From assembly GCA_009911065.1 (NCBI GenBank), contig QXWR01000035.1, positions 1-53,088 on the forward strand: a DNA stretch of 53,088 nucleotides. Direction: 5' to 3'. Below are positions 16,369 through 23,834 of this stretch, piece after piece (the stretch's first letter is position 1; every line of letters begins with the position of its first letter). The position numbers and the translations under genes were made by a program. The DNA comes from Clostridiaceae bacterium (GTDB lineage: Bacteria; Bacillota; Clostridia; Lachnospirales; Lachnospiraceae). The notes beneath the pieces are model-generated. The model saw only the letters and a list, made by a program, of their open reading frames with translations. It did no database searches and was not told where the DNA came from.

Positions 16369-17142
16369 ATGGGGTTTGATTCCAAAAAGATGTTTAGCGT
16401 GGAGGGGAAAACGTGTATTGTCACCGGAGGCGCCCAGGGGCTTTCCAGGGGAATGGCAGAGGGACTTTTGGAGAATGGAGCGCATGTGGTGTTAATGGAT
16501 CTTCAGGCAGAGAAGCTTGAGGCTGTGGTGAAAGAGTATCAGAACAAAGGTTATAAAGCGTATGGGGTAGCTGGGGATCTGTCTAAAAAGCCAGAGATTG
16601 ACCGGATGTTTGACGAGGCCATGAAGCTTTTGGGAGACAGACTGGATGTGATGATTCCTGCTGCAGGGATTCAAAGACGGTATGAGCCATGGGAGTTTCC
16701 GGAAGATATGTGGAGACTGGTGATTGAGGTGAATTTGAATCATGTGTGGTTTATGTGCCAGAAAGCCATTCAGGTGATGCGAGATAAAGAAACAATTGGC
16801 AAAATTATTAATATTGCTTCTATGAGTTCCTGGTTTGGAGGAACTACAGTTCCAGCCTACACAGCAGCAAAGGGTGCGGTAGCTCAGTTGACCAAAAGCA
16901 TTGCTTCCGACTGTGCAGATCACGGAATTTGCTGCAATGCTATCGCTCCGGGATATATGGATACTGAGATGTGTGCCAATATGACTCAGGAAAGAAAAGA
17001 TGAGTGTACAGCAAGAATCCCGGCAGCCCGTTGGGGAACTCCGGAGGACTTAAAAGGACCCGTTCTTTTCCTTTCATCTTCTGCCAGCGATTATTTAAAC
17101 GGGGCAGTAATTCCGGTAGATGGAGGATATTTGGTAAAATAA
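16369..17142 (+). CDS. SDR-family oxidoreductase, KduD-like
   Basis: A 257-residue short-chain dehydrogenase. The NAD(P)-binding TGGAQGLSRGMAEGL is at about residues 17-31, the catalytic Ser in IASMSS and the Tyr-x-x-x-Lys pair in PAYTAAKG. The C-terminal run ARWGTPEDLKGPVLFLSS with ASDYLNGAVIPVDGG closely follows KduD (2-keto-3-deoxygluconate 5-dehydrogenase) and gluconate 5-dehydrogenases. The start at 16369 is preferred because GAAAGGA lies 11 bp upstream; the ATG at 16357 overlaps that site. A 104-bp gap follows the enolase-superfamily gene. KduD-type chemistry fits the KduI/IolB-like gene in the same operon. Confidence 0.87.
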   Translation: MGFDSKKMFSVEGKTCIVTGGAQGLSRGMAEGLLENGAHVVLMDLQAEKLEAVVKEYQNKGYKAYGVAGDLSKKPEIDRMFDEAMKLLGDRLDVMIPAAGIQRRYEPWEFPEDMWRLVIEVNLNHVWFMCQKAIQVMRDKETIGKIINIASMSSWFGGTTVPAYTAAKGAVAQLTKSIASDCADHGICCNAIAPGYMDTEMCANMTQERKDECTARIPAARWGTPEDLKGPVLFLSSSASDYLNGAVIPVDGGYLVK

Positions 17143-17163
17143 AGAGGAATTGGGCGGAAAATT

Positions 17164-18918
17164 ATGGAATTAATCAGTCAAAAAATGAGGAAGCTTGCTC
17201 CAGAGCTGGACCCATTGCGTCTTGGGACCGGCTGGACAAAGGAAGATCTGGGAAAATGTCAGATCATTGTGGAAAGTACTTATGGGGACAGTCATCCTGG
17301 AAGCGTCCATTTGAATCAACTGGTGGATGCAGTAATGAAAGGTATCAGGGAAGCCGGAGGCCATGGGGCCAGATATTTCTGCACCGATATCTGTGACGGA
17401 AAGAGCCAGGGAACCGATGGCATCAATTTCAGCCTTGCCAGCCGGGAAATGATCGCCAATATGATAGAGATTCATACAAAGGCTACTCCTTTTGACGGCG
17501 GTGTATTTATTGCAAGCTGCGACAAAGGAATGCCTGGAAACTTAATGGGAATGGCAAGGGCAGGGATTCCTGCTGTTATGGTGACAGGGGGAACTATGAC
17601 GGCAGGGCCAGACCTGCTTACTTTGGAGCAGCTTGGTATGTACAGCGCCAGGTATGAGCGGGGGGAAATCGGGGAGGATAAGTTAAACTGGGCCAAGGAA
17701 AATGCCTGCCCAGGCTGCGGAGCATGCAGCTTTATTGGCACCGCCTCCACGATGCAGATCATGGCTGAGGCCCTGGGGCTGGCGCTTCCCGGATCTGCCC
17801 TTCTTCCAGCTTCCAGTCCGGACCTTTTGGATTATGCTTACCGGGCAGGAAAACAGTCCGTGGAGCTGGCGTTAAAAGGAATGACTCCCAAAGATCTGCT
17901 GACCATGGAAAGCTTTGAAAATGCAATTTTCGTTCACGCTGCTGTTTCCGGAAGCACTAACGGTCTGTTGCATTTGCCGGCCATTGCCCATGAATACGGA
18001 ATTGAGATTGACGGCAACACTTTTGACCGGCTTCACCGGGGAGCTTACTATCTTTTGGATGTCCGTCCGTCCGGCCGGTGGCCAGCGGAATTTTTCTACT
18101 ACGCAGGAGGCGTGCCAGCCATTATGGAAGAAATCCGCTCTGTGCTTCATTTGGATGTTTTGACCGTTACAGGAAAGACATTGGGAGAAAATCTGGAGGA
18201 TCTGAAGACATCGGGATTTTATGAGCGGTGTGAGAAAGGACTTTGGGAAGCCAACGCAAAACACGGAATTTCCCTGAAAAAAGAGGATATCATTCGCTCT
18301 TGGGATAATCCGATTGGAACCGAGGGAAGCGTTGCTGTGTTAAAAGGAAATTTAGCGCCTGAGGGAGCTGTGATAAAACATACAGCCTGTCCCAAGGAGA
18401 TGTTTCAGGCAGTGTTAAACGCCCGTCCGTTTGACAGTGAGGAGGAATGTCTGGATGCGGTCCTCCATCATAAGGTGAAAAAGGGAGATGCGGTGTTTAT
18501 CCGCTATGAAGGGCCAAAAGCCAGCGGAATGCCGGAAATGTTTTATACCAGTGAGGCGATCAGCAGTGACAGGGAGTTAGGACGGTCTATTGCGTTGATT
18601 ACGGACGGTCGTTTTTCCGGGGCGTCCACTGGTCCGGTAATCGGACACTGCAGTCCGGAAGCACAGGCAGGCGGGCCGATTGCTTTGGTGGAAGAGGGGG
18701 ATTTGATCCAGATTGATGTGGATAAAAGGATTCTTGCCATTGTAGGCGTGAAAGGAGAACCAAAGACCCCAGAAGAGATAGAGGAAATTTTAAAAGTACG
18801 CAGACAAAGTTGGAAAGCAAAACCGCCAAAATATAAGTCGGGAGTTCTTCGGTTATTTAGCGAACATGCTGCTGCGCCAATGAAAGGGGCTTATTTAGAG
18901 TTTGAAAATGAAGTGTAA
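17164..18918 (+). CDS. IlvD/Edd-family dehydratase (sugar-acid dehydratase)
   Basis: A 584-residue Fe-S dehydratase. Family stretches include TDICDGKSQG (Mg2+-binding Asp), Cys119 in ASCDKGMPGN, and C182-P-G-C185-G-A-C188. The first cluster cysteine of dihydroxy-acid dehydratase (in TPCNxHL) is replaced here: the corresponding text is HPGSVHL. The C-terminal half has SDRELGRSIALITDGRFSGA-type residues (LITDGRFSGASTGP) that close the active site. Relatives dehydrate 6-phosphogluconate, xylonate, galactonate or dihydroxy acids; the organisation recalls the YjhG/YagF xylonate dehydratase subgroup, by memory only. GAGG is 17 bp before ATG. Last gene of the sugar-acid operon, followed by a hairpin. 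Confidence 0.87.
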   Translation: MELISQKMRKLAPELDPLRLGTGWTKEDLGKCQIIVESTYGDSHPGSVHLNQLVDAVMKGIREAGGHGARYFCTDICDGKSQGTDGINFSLASREMIANMIEIHTKATPFDGGVFIASCDKGMPGNLMGMARAGIPAVMVTGGTMTAGPDLLTLEQLGMYSARYERGEIGEDKLNWAKENACPGCGACSFIGTASTMQIMAEALGLALPGSALLPASSPDLLDYAYRAGKQSVELALKGMTPKDLLTMESFENAIFVHAAVSGSTNGLLHLPAIAHEYGIEIDGNTFDRLHRGAYYLLDVRPSGRWPAEFFYYAGGVPAIMEEIRSVLHLDVLTVTGKTLGENLEDLKTSGFYERCEKGLWEANAKHGISLKKEDIIRSWDNPIGTEGSVAVLKGNLAPEGAVIKHTACPKEMFQAVLNARPFDSEEECLDAVLHHKVKKGDAVFIRYEGPKASGMPEMFYTSEAISSDRELGRSIALITDGRFSGASTGPVIGHCSPEAQAGGPIALVEEGDLIQIDVDKRILAIVGVKGEPKTPEEIEEILKVRRQSWKAKPPKYKSGVLRLFSEHAAAPMKGAYLEFENEV

Positions 18919-18982
18919 AATGTGAGAAAAGTTTTCTTGTTTACAGAGTGCAAGATTTAGAAAAAAGAATTTATCTTTCTTC

Positions 18983-19013
18983 AAAAATATCGGTAGAAAT
19001 ACCGATATTTTTT
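18983..19013 (+). terminator. Perfect 13-bp hairpin ending in T-run
   Basis: AAAAATATCGGTA (18983-18995), loop GAAA, TACCGATATTTTT (19000-19012) and a further T. It can end the sugar-acid operon. Because an extended -10 box abuts it on the right, it could instead be an operator. Confidence 0.6.
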
Positions 19014-19021
19014 GATATAAT
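19013..19021 (+). promoter_or_regulatory. Extended -10 promoter for the second nucleotidyltransferase
   Basis: TGATATAAT (perfect TATAAT with TGN) about 100 bp before the gene at 19120. No convincing -35 is visible because that region is the hairpin arm. Confidence 0.5.
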
Positions 19022-19119
19022 GAAAGAACTACAACGATTTTAACAGAGTTGACAAAATTATTCGTTTTGCAAAAAAATATAGCAGCAGAGGGAACAAGAA
19101 AAGAAAGAAGGCATAGAAA

Positions 19120-19878
19120 ATGACGGATCAAAAAGAACGGATTGAAAGCGAGCTGGAATCGCTTTCTAAGACGATGGGGGTAAAGGTGTTGTATGCAATG
19201 GAGTCCGGCAGCCGTGCCTGGGGATTTGCTTCTCCGGACAGTGACTATGACGTGCGTTTTATCTATGTGCGGGAGAAAGAGGATTATCTGCGGCTGGACA
19301 TGCCAAAAGATGTGATTGAATGGTGTCTGGATGATGTGCTGGATATAAATGGGTGGGACTTAAAAAAAGCCTTGTTCCAGTTTCATCGAAGCAATGCCGT
19401 GTTGTTTGAGTGGAGCAATTCTCCCATCGTCTATAAGAATACCGAAGAATGGAAGAAAATTTATGAGACGGCAAAGGATTATTTTTCTGTAAAGGCAGCT
19501 TCCTATCAGTATTATGGAGTGGCCAACAGCACATGGAAGCAGTATTTACAGGAACCAGAAGTTTCCTATAAAAAATACTTTTATGCATTGCGGCCTTTGC
19601 TGGCATGTCGGTATATACAGGAGAAGAAATGTCCTCCCCCGGTGGCTTTCGACCAGTTGATGGCTCTTCGATTGCCAGAGTCTCTTCGAGAGGGCATTGG
19701 GTATCTTTTAGACCAGAAAAAGAAGATGAGGGAAAAAGAGACGAAGAAACCGATTCCAGTGATTCACGATTTTATTGCCCAGGAGTTAATTTGGCAGAAG
19801 GAGCACATTTCGGCCATGAAGGAAGAGGAAAGACCTGGCTGGGAAATGCTGAATCAGGCGTTTCTTTCAATTTTGTGA
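19120..19878 (+). CDS. Predicted nucleotidyltransferase, RlaP/DNA polymerase beta superfamily (PF10127-like)
   Basis: A 252-residue protein. GSRAWGFASPDSDYDVRFIYV at residues 30-50 (signature GSRAWG, then SDYDVR) gives the catalytic Asp pair at 42 and 44. A conserved region SYQYYGVANSTWKQYL and KKYFYALRPLLACRYI follow, as in the COG3541 predicted nucleotidyltransferases. It is 100 residues shorter than the protein encoded at 7996 and diverged from it, so the two are family members rather than a recent duplication. The start at 19120 follows a purine-rich AAGAAAGAAGG. Function and substrate are unknown. Confidence 0.85.
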   Translation: MTDQKERIESELESLSKTMGVKVLYAMESGSRAWGFASPDSDYDVRFIYVREKEDYLRLDMPKDVIEWCLDDVLDINGWDLKKALFQFHRSNAVLFEWSNSPIVYKNTEEWKKIYETAKDYFSVKAASYQYYGVANSTWKQYLQEPEVSYKKYFYALRPLLACRYIQEKKCPPPVAFDQLMALRLPESLREGIGYLLDQKKKMREKETKKPIPVIHDFIAQELIWQKEHISAMKEEERPGWEMLNQAFLSIL

Positions 19879-19906
19879 AACAGAAGTAGCATTTTTTCCA
19901 TTCCAG

Positions 19907-19915
19907 TGGTAGAAT
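19907..19915 (+). promoter_or_regulatory. Extended -10 promoter for the DUF4321 gene
   Basis: TGGTAGAAT lies 30 bp before the TTG start, with no good -35. Confidence 0.4.
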
Positions 19916-19944
19916 AAGAGAAGCTGTAAAAGGGAGGCAATGGA

Positions 19945-20196
19945 TTGGAGAATAAGAATTTTTGGATTTTGCTGCTTCTTATCCTGACTGGAATTGTGCT
20001 GGGCGGATTTGCGGGAAGTCTGGCAGACGGGGTTTCCTGGCTGTCCTGGCTGAATTTCGGACAGTCTTTTGGGTTGGATACCCCTCTGGTTTTAAACCTG
20101 GGGATGGTGGTGATTACCTTTGGACTTTCCATCAAGATTACCGTGGCAGGGATTTTTGGCGTAGCTGTGGCGCTGGTCGTCTACCGCTATCTGTGA
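19945..20196 (+). CDS. DUF4321 small membrane protein
   Basis: An 83-residue protein with two hydrophobic segments (about residues 6-26 and 48-80), matching DUF4321 proteins of Clostridia: a short N-terminal helix with GGFAGSLADG, then a middle loop WLNFGQSFGLDTPLVLNLGMV and a second helix. Function is unknown. It starts with TTG at 19945: AGGGAGG is placed 7 bp upstream, and the ATG at 19940 is in another frame. In many Clostridia the gene sits near maf/radC and rod-shape genes; here it is beside a nucleotidyltransferase and a membrane protein instead (neighbour statement from general recollection). Confidence 0.8.
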   Translation: MENKNFWILLLLILTGIVLGGFAGSLADGVSWLSWLNFGQSFGLDTPLVLNLGMVVITFGLSIKITVAGIFGVAVALVVYRYL

Positions 20197-20245
20197 CGAG
20201 GCAGGAAATCATTTTTCAGACATGCTCCAGAGAAAGGATTAATCC

Positions 20246-21559
20246 ATGATACCAACAAAAACCACAAAAGCCAAGGATGTTTGGAAAAGGCGGGCAGCGC
20301 TTGGGTCCTGCGGCCTGCTTTTTTTTGCACTTTGTATGTTTCATATTGTAACAAAAGAAGGCGGCGATACGATTATTTTCCGTCAGTATGTTTCCCAATG
20401 GGGATTTTTTGAATTTCTCAGCCACCGATTTCATACATTTACCGGCCGAATTATTTGGGAGGGAGTTTTGTATCTGATTTTAAAGGCTCCTGCCTGGGTG
20501 TTTTCCTGGATGAACATTGCTCTGATTTTAGGCGGAGTGGCCCTTTGTAAATATTTGATGGAATGGGATTTCTGGGAGACTGGGATTTTTGCCTTGCTGC
20601 TTTTGGTTTTTCCGGTCAATGGTTTGGTTGAGGTGGGAATCCAGCCTGGATTTATTAATTATGTGTGGGCATTGGTTTTGTCTCTGGCGGCGTTGGTTCC
20701 TTTGAAGATGGTGCAAAAAGGAAGTTCTGTTTCCTGGTATCACTATTTCCTTTTTGGGACAGCAGCTTTGGCCGGGTGCAATATGGAACAGATGGCGGCA
20801 ATCGTTACGAGTTTTTACCTGGTTTTTCTTGTCTATTTTGGACAAACAAAAAAACTTTGTCCGATTTTGTTTGTTCAGCTAGCCATTGGAGTAGTTTCCT
20901 TTTTGTTTTTGCAGACGTGCCAGGGCAATGCCATGCGCATGGAGGCAGAGATTTTAACCAAATGGCCTGGATTTTCAGAGCTTTCCATGGGAGAGAAAAT
21001 ATGGAATGGATGGAACACCACGGTAAATCACCTGTATTCCATTCCCAATGAGCCGGTTCTGATTTTTTCCTCTACACTTTATTTGTGGCTTCGTGTGAAA
21101 CGAAAAAGGAGTATATATTCTTTTCTGGCGGGGGGTGTTGTTCTGTGGCTTATTCTTGTGTGGGGCGTGAAAATTCTGGAGATTTTGTTTGACATCGGCT
21201 TACAGGATAAGATGAACGGAATTTTAGTTCTTCGGGATGAACAGGGGAGAATGACAGCCTCCCCGGTACCTGTGGCTCCTTTCCTCTTTTGGTATTCTGT
21301 GCTGGCGCTGGCTACCATGGCGGCTGTGGCAGGAAGCTTTTCCAACTGGAAAGAGGCTGGATTTTACCTTTTGATTTTAGGCGCTGGCTTTGCAAGCAGG
21401 ATGGTAATGGGTTTTTCTCCTACCCTGATTGCTTCCAATATAAGGACGTTTCTGTTTTTTCATTTTTCCCTTTACCTTGCGGCCATGCATTATATCCACC
21501 AGATTCGTCTGATTGGCGGGCGTGACGCTTTTCAAGTGAGGGCGAAATGTATTTTTTGA
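20246..21559 (+). CDS. Polytopic membrane protein, DUF6056/GtrII-like
   Basis: A 437-residue protein with about 10-11 hydrophobic segments and few soluble loops. The N-terminal block with DTIIFRQYVSQWGFFEFLSHR followed by FTGRIIWEG, and the acidic residue near the first long loop, resemble the DUF6056 and GtrII/GT-C type glucosyltransferase membrane proteins, which use lipid-linked sugars. I cannot confirm a catalytic residue. AAAGGA is 9 bp before ATG. Downstream is a MATE transporter in the same direction, 95 bp away. Role in cell-surface glycan decoration is inference only. Confidence 0.62.
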   Translation: MIPTKTTKAKDVWKRRAALGSCGLLFFALCMFHIVTKEGGDTIIFRQYVSQWGFFEFLSHRFHTFTGRIIWEGVLYLILKAPAWVFSWMNIALILGGVALCKYLMEWDFWETGIFALLLLVFPVNGLVEVGIQPGFINYVWALVLSLAALVPLKMVQKGSSVSWYHYFLFGTAALAGCNMEQMAAIVTSFYLVFLVYFGQTKKLCPILFVQLAIGVVSFLFLQTCQGNAMRMEAEILTKWPGFSELSMGEKIWNGWNTTVNHLYSIPNEPVLIFSSTLYLWLRVKRKRSIYSFLAGGVVLWLILVWGVKILEILFDIGLQDKMNGILVLRDEQGRMTASPVPVAPFLFWYSVLALATMAAVAGSFSNWKEAGFYLLILGAGFASRMVMGFSPTLIASNIRTFLFFHFSLYLAAMHYIHQIRLIGGRDAFQVRAKCIF

Positions 21560-21654
21560 ATTATGGTTTTTGGTGGCATGGTTTTTGAAGTGTAAAAAGG
21601 GTGAAAAGACAAATTAAAATAAGAAAGAATAATTTATTACAGAGGGATTTAAAA

Positions 21655-23016
21655 ATGGAATTACAGGAAAAAGCCAAAAAGAAATATGAAATGGATATGT
21701 GCAATGGACCTCTTTTTTCAAAGCTGGTGGTGTTTGCAGTTCCGTTAATGCTGTCGGGAATTTTGCAGCTTTTGTTTAATGCGGCAGACATTATTGTGGT
21801 AGGAAAATATGCTGGCCATGAGTCCCTGGCAGCAGTCGGTTCCACCAGCTCTTTGATTAATCTGCTGGTAAATGTGTTTATTGGACTTTCCGTGGGAGCC
21901 AATGTGCTGGCAGCTCAGTATTATGGCTCAAAACGTTTTAAAGATCTGGAAGAGTCGGTACATACTTCCATGGTGCTGGCTGTGGCAGGCGGCATGATTT
22001 TGGTGGCAGTGGGAATCCTGGCGGCCAGTCCGCTTTTGACTCTCATGGAAACGCCGGAGGATGTGCTTCCTTTGTCGGTTTTGTATATGCAGATTTTTTT
22101 TGCCGGAATGCCAGCCATGCTGATTTATAATTTTGGAAGCGCCATTTTGCGGGCTGTGGGGGACACGAAACGGCCCTTGTATTTTCTCATGGCAGCAGGG
22201 GTAATCAATGTAGGGCTGAATCTGATTTTTGTGATTCAACTTCGTATGGGGGTGGCAGGAGTAGCCCTTGCCACAGTAATTTCCCAGTGTATATCAGCAG
22301 CTCTTATTGTCCGGTGTTTGATTCAATCAGACGCACCTTACCGGCTGCAGGTAAAACAGCTGAGGATTGTGCGGGAGAAATTGTTTGCCATAGCAAGAAT
22401 TGGCCTTCCCGCAGGGCTTCAGGGAGCGATTTTTTCCATTTCCAATGTGCTGATTCAGTCCTCGGTCAACTCGTTTCAATCTGTGGCTATGGCGGGTAAC
22501 ACAGCCTCGGCCAATATTGAAGGTTTTGTGTATACCGCTATGAATGCAGTGTATCAGACGGCTCTTAGTTTTACCAGCCAGAATTTTGGCGCGAGAAATT
22601 ACAAAAGAATGACCCGGATTTTGTGGTATTGCCAGGGACTTGTAATTTTTGTGGGAGTTGTTATGGGAGGAGGAGCCGTGCTTTTAGGCCCCTGGCTTTT
22701 GGGAATTTATTCTTCGGACGCTCTGGTAATTCAGTATGGCATGAACCGGCTTCGGATTATCAGCGGTCCTTATTTTCTGTGCGGCATTATGGAGGTGATG
22801 GTGGGTGGTCTTCGGGGGATGGGATGTTCCCTTCTGCCCATGTTTGTGGCTCTGACCGGGGCCTGTGTGTTCCGGGTGGTGTGGATTTATACGGTCTTTG
22901 CCATAAGTCCCACTCTCCCTACACTTTATATCTCTTATCCGGTGTCCTGGACGATTACGTTTCTGGCTCATTTGGCCTGTTATGTGATGGTGCGGAGGAA
23001 AATGGAGAGAGGATAA
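21655..23016 (+). CDS. MATE-family multidrug efflux transporter
   Basis: A 453-residue, 12-helix protein with the MATE pattern: NGPLFSKLVVFAVPLMLSGILQLLFN at the start, AADIIVVGKYAG, and the second-half counterpart GLPAGLQGAIFSISNVLIQS. Its closest named relatives are the NorM/DinF-like MATE proteins of Firmicutes. It exports cationic compounds in exchange for Na+ or H+; the substrate is not deducible. The ATG at 21655 is chosen because GAGGG lies 8 bp upstream; a GTG 18 codons earlier has no site. It ends just before a strong intrinsic terminator, so the transcription unit closes here. Confidence 0.92.
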   Translation: MELQEKAKKKYEMDMCNGPLFSKLVVFAVPLMLSGILQLLFNAADIIVVGKYAGHESLAAVGSTSSLINLLVNVFIGLSVGANVLAAQYYGSKRFKDLEESVHTSMVLAVAGGMILVAVGILAASPLLTLMETPEDVLPLSVLYMQIFFAGMPAMLIYNFGSAILRAVGDTKRPLYFLMAAGVINVGLNLIFVIQLRMGVAGVALATVISQCISAALIVRCLIQSDAPYRLQVKQLRIVREKLFAIARIGLPAGLQGAIFSISNVLIQSSVNSFQSVAMAGNTASANIEGFVYTAMNAVYQTALSFTSQNFGARNYKRMTRILWYCQGLVIFVGVVMGGGAVLLGPWLLGIYSSDALVIQYGMNRLRIISGPYFLCGIMEVMVGGLRGMGCSLLPMFVALTGACVFRVVWIYTVFAISPTLPTLYISYPVSWTITFLAHLACYVMVRRKMERG

Positions 23017-23020
23017 AATC

Positions 23021-23072
23021 AAAAGCTGGATAACCTGTTTTAATTATCATAACAGGTTATCCAGCTTTTTTA
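23021..23072 (+). terminator. Strong intrinsic terminator after the MATE gene
   Basis: AAAAGCTGGATAACCTGTT (23021-23039) and AACAGGTTATCCAGCTTTT (23051-23069) are a perfect 19-bp inverted repeat followed by Ts, 4 bp after the stop codon. Confidence 0.92.
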
Positions 23073-23241
23073 TTTCTGCAGCAACGAATCAGGTGCAGCA
23101 CTTGTATGGTCATTTGGTGAATGCCGCGAGGGCCAAACATCCTGCAGCATGGCAAGCTGCAAAGTCCATGTTTTGCTGCATATAATAAGGCATTCCATTT
23201 GAATAATTTTAAATTCCGAGGAAAAACAAGAAAATCAGGGA

Positions 23242-23294
23242 TTGACAAACATATGTTCTGATAGTAGAATAAGTGTAGAGAGAACAAATGTTCG
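23242..23294 (+). promoter_or_regulatory. Consensus promoter with two LexA-type (SOS) boxes
   Basis: TTGACA (23242-23247), 17 bp, TAGAAT (23265-23270). CAAACATATGTTCT (23246-23259) overlaps the -35 and spacer, and AGAACAAATGTTCG (23281-23294) covers the start region. Against the Gram-positive LexA/DinR consensus CGAACNNNNGTTCG they match 8 and 9 of 10 fixed positions. This lies in the 326-bp gene-free stretch 23073-23398; the left part of that stretch shows nothing else, and the leader after the boxes holds a short CATCTTC/GAAGATG stem. Confidence 0.75.
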
Positions 23295-23398
23295 TTATTG
23301 CTGTAACATTTGATATGCTTTTATCATCTTCCTGTTTGGCAGAAACAAAGAAGATGTTTCCATAAACCATAAGATTGTTTAGAGAAGGAGGTATCCCC

Positions 23399-23668
23399 AT
23401 GACAATAACAAAGGACAACTTAGATGAAATATTATTTGAAAATCAAGATGCAAGATTGCTGATTCAGGATGTAGTCACCAATACCAGCGCCAATCTTTAT
23501 TATTATCATGATGTGGAGATTTCCGTGAGAATGGCTATTGAGATTTACAACCGGGCATACCAGGCAGATGAAGAGGACCGCTTTTACAGTGTATCCTTTC
23601 TGGATTACTCAAAGGAGAAAGCCCCATCTACGTCCATGCAGCCAGCAGCTTATACAGTTCTTAAGTAA
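23399..23668 (+). CDS. Small protein of unknown function behind a LexA-type promoter
   Basis: An 89-residue acidic protein that I do not recognise. It has no signal peptide, membrane segment or cysteine. The middle ANLYYYHDVEISVRMAIEIYN and the end (YSVSFLDYSKEK) suggest a small mixed alpha/beta domain. The ATG at 23399 has an ideal AAGGAGG 8 bp upstream, with the promoter and two SOS-type boxes about 105-155 bp upstream, so it is very probably expressed and DNA-damage-inducible. It is not like the membrane-spanning division inhibitors YneA or SidA. It is followed by glnS, which has its own promoter. Confidence 0.72.
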   Translation: MTITKDNLDEILFENQDARLLIQDVVTNTSANLYYYHDVEISVRMAIEIYNRAYQADEEDRFYSVSFLDYSKEKAPSTSMQPAAYTVLK

Positions 23669-23726
23669 AAGACAACACAAAGCTGTCTGGCAGGCGGATT
23701 CTCTCCTTGTTTAAAAATAAATCCTG

Positions 23727-23735
23727 TGATATAAT
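23727..23735 (+). promoter_or_regulatory. Promoter of glnS
   Basis: Extended -10 TGATATAAT (23727-23735) with a weak TTGTTT at 23707-23712 (17-bp spacer), 100 bp before the glnS start. No T-box features are present in this leader. Confidence 0.55.
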
Positions 23736-23834
23736 GTGCAAATGAGAATTTCTGGCAGCAGGATTCGGCTTTTAGGCTGCTGTGATTTCAGGAAATATAT
23801 CAGCATCCGGACTAGGATGGAAAGGACTGGAGAG

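Noticed and set aside
23057..23287. 76-codon minus-strand frame reaching into the SOS-type promoter
   Set aside because: No Shine-Dalgarno sequence, odd composition and it overlaps a strong terminator; the region is better explained as intergenic.
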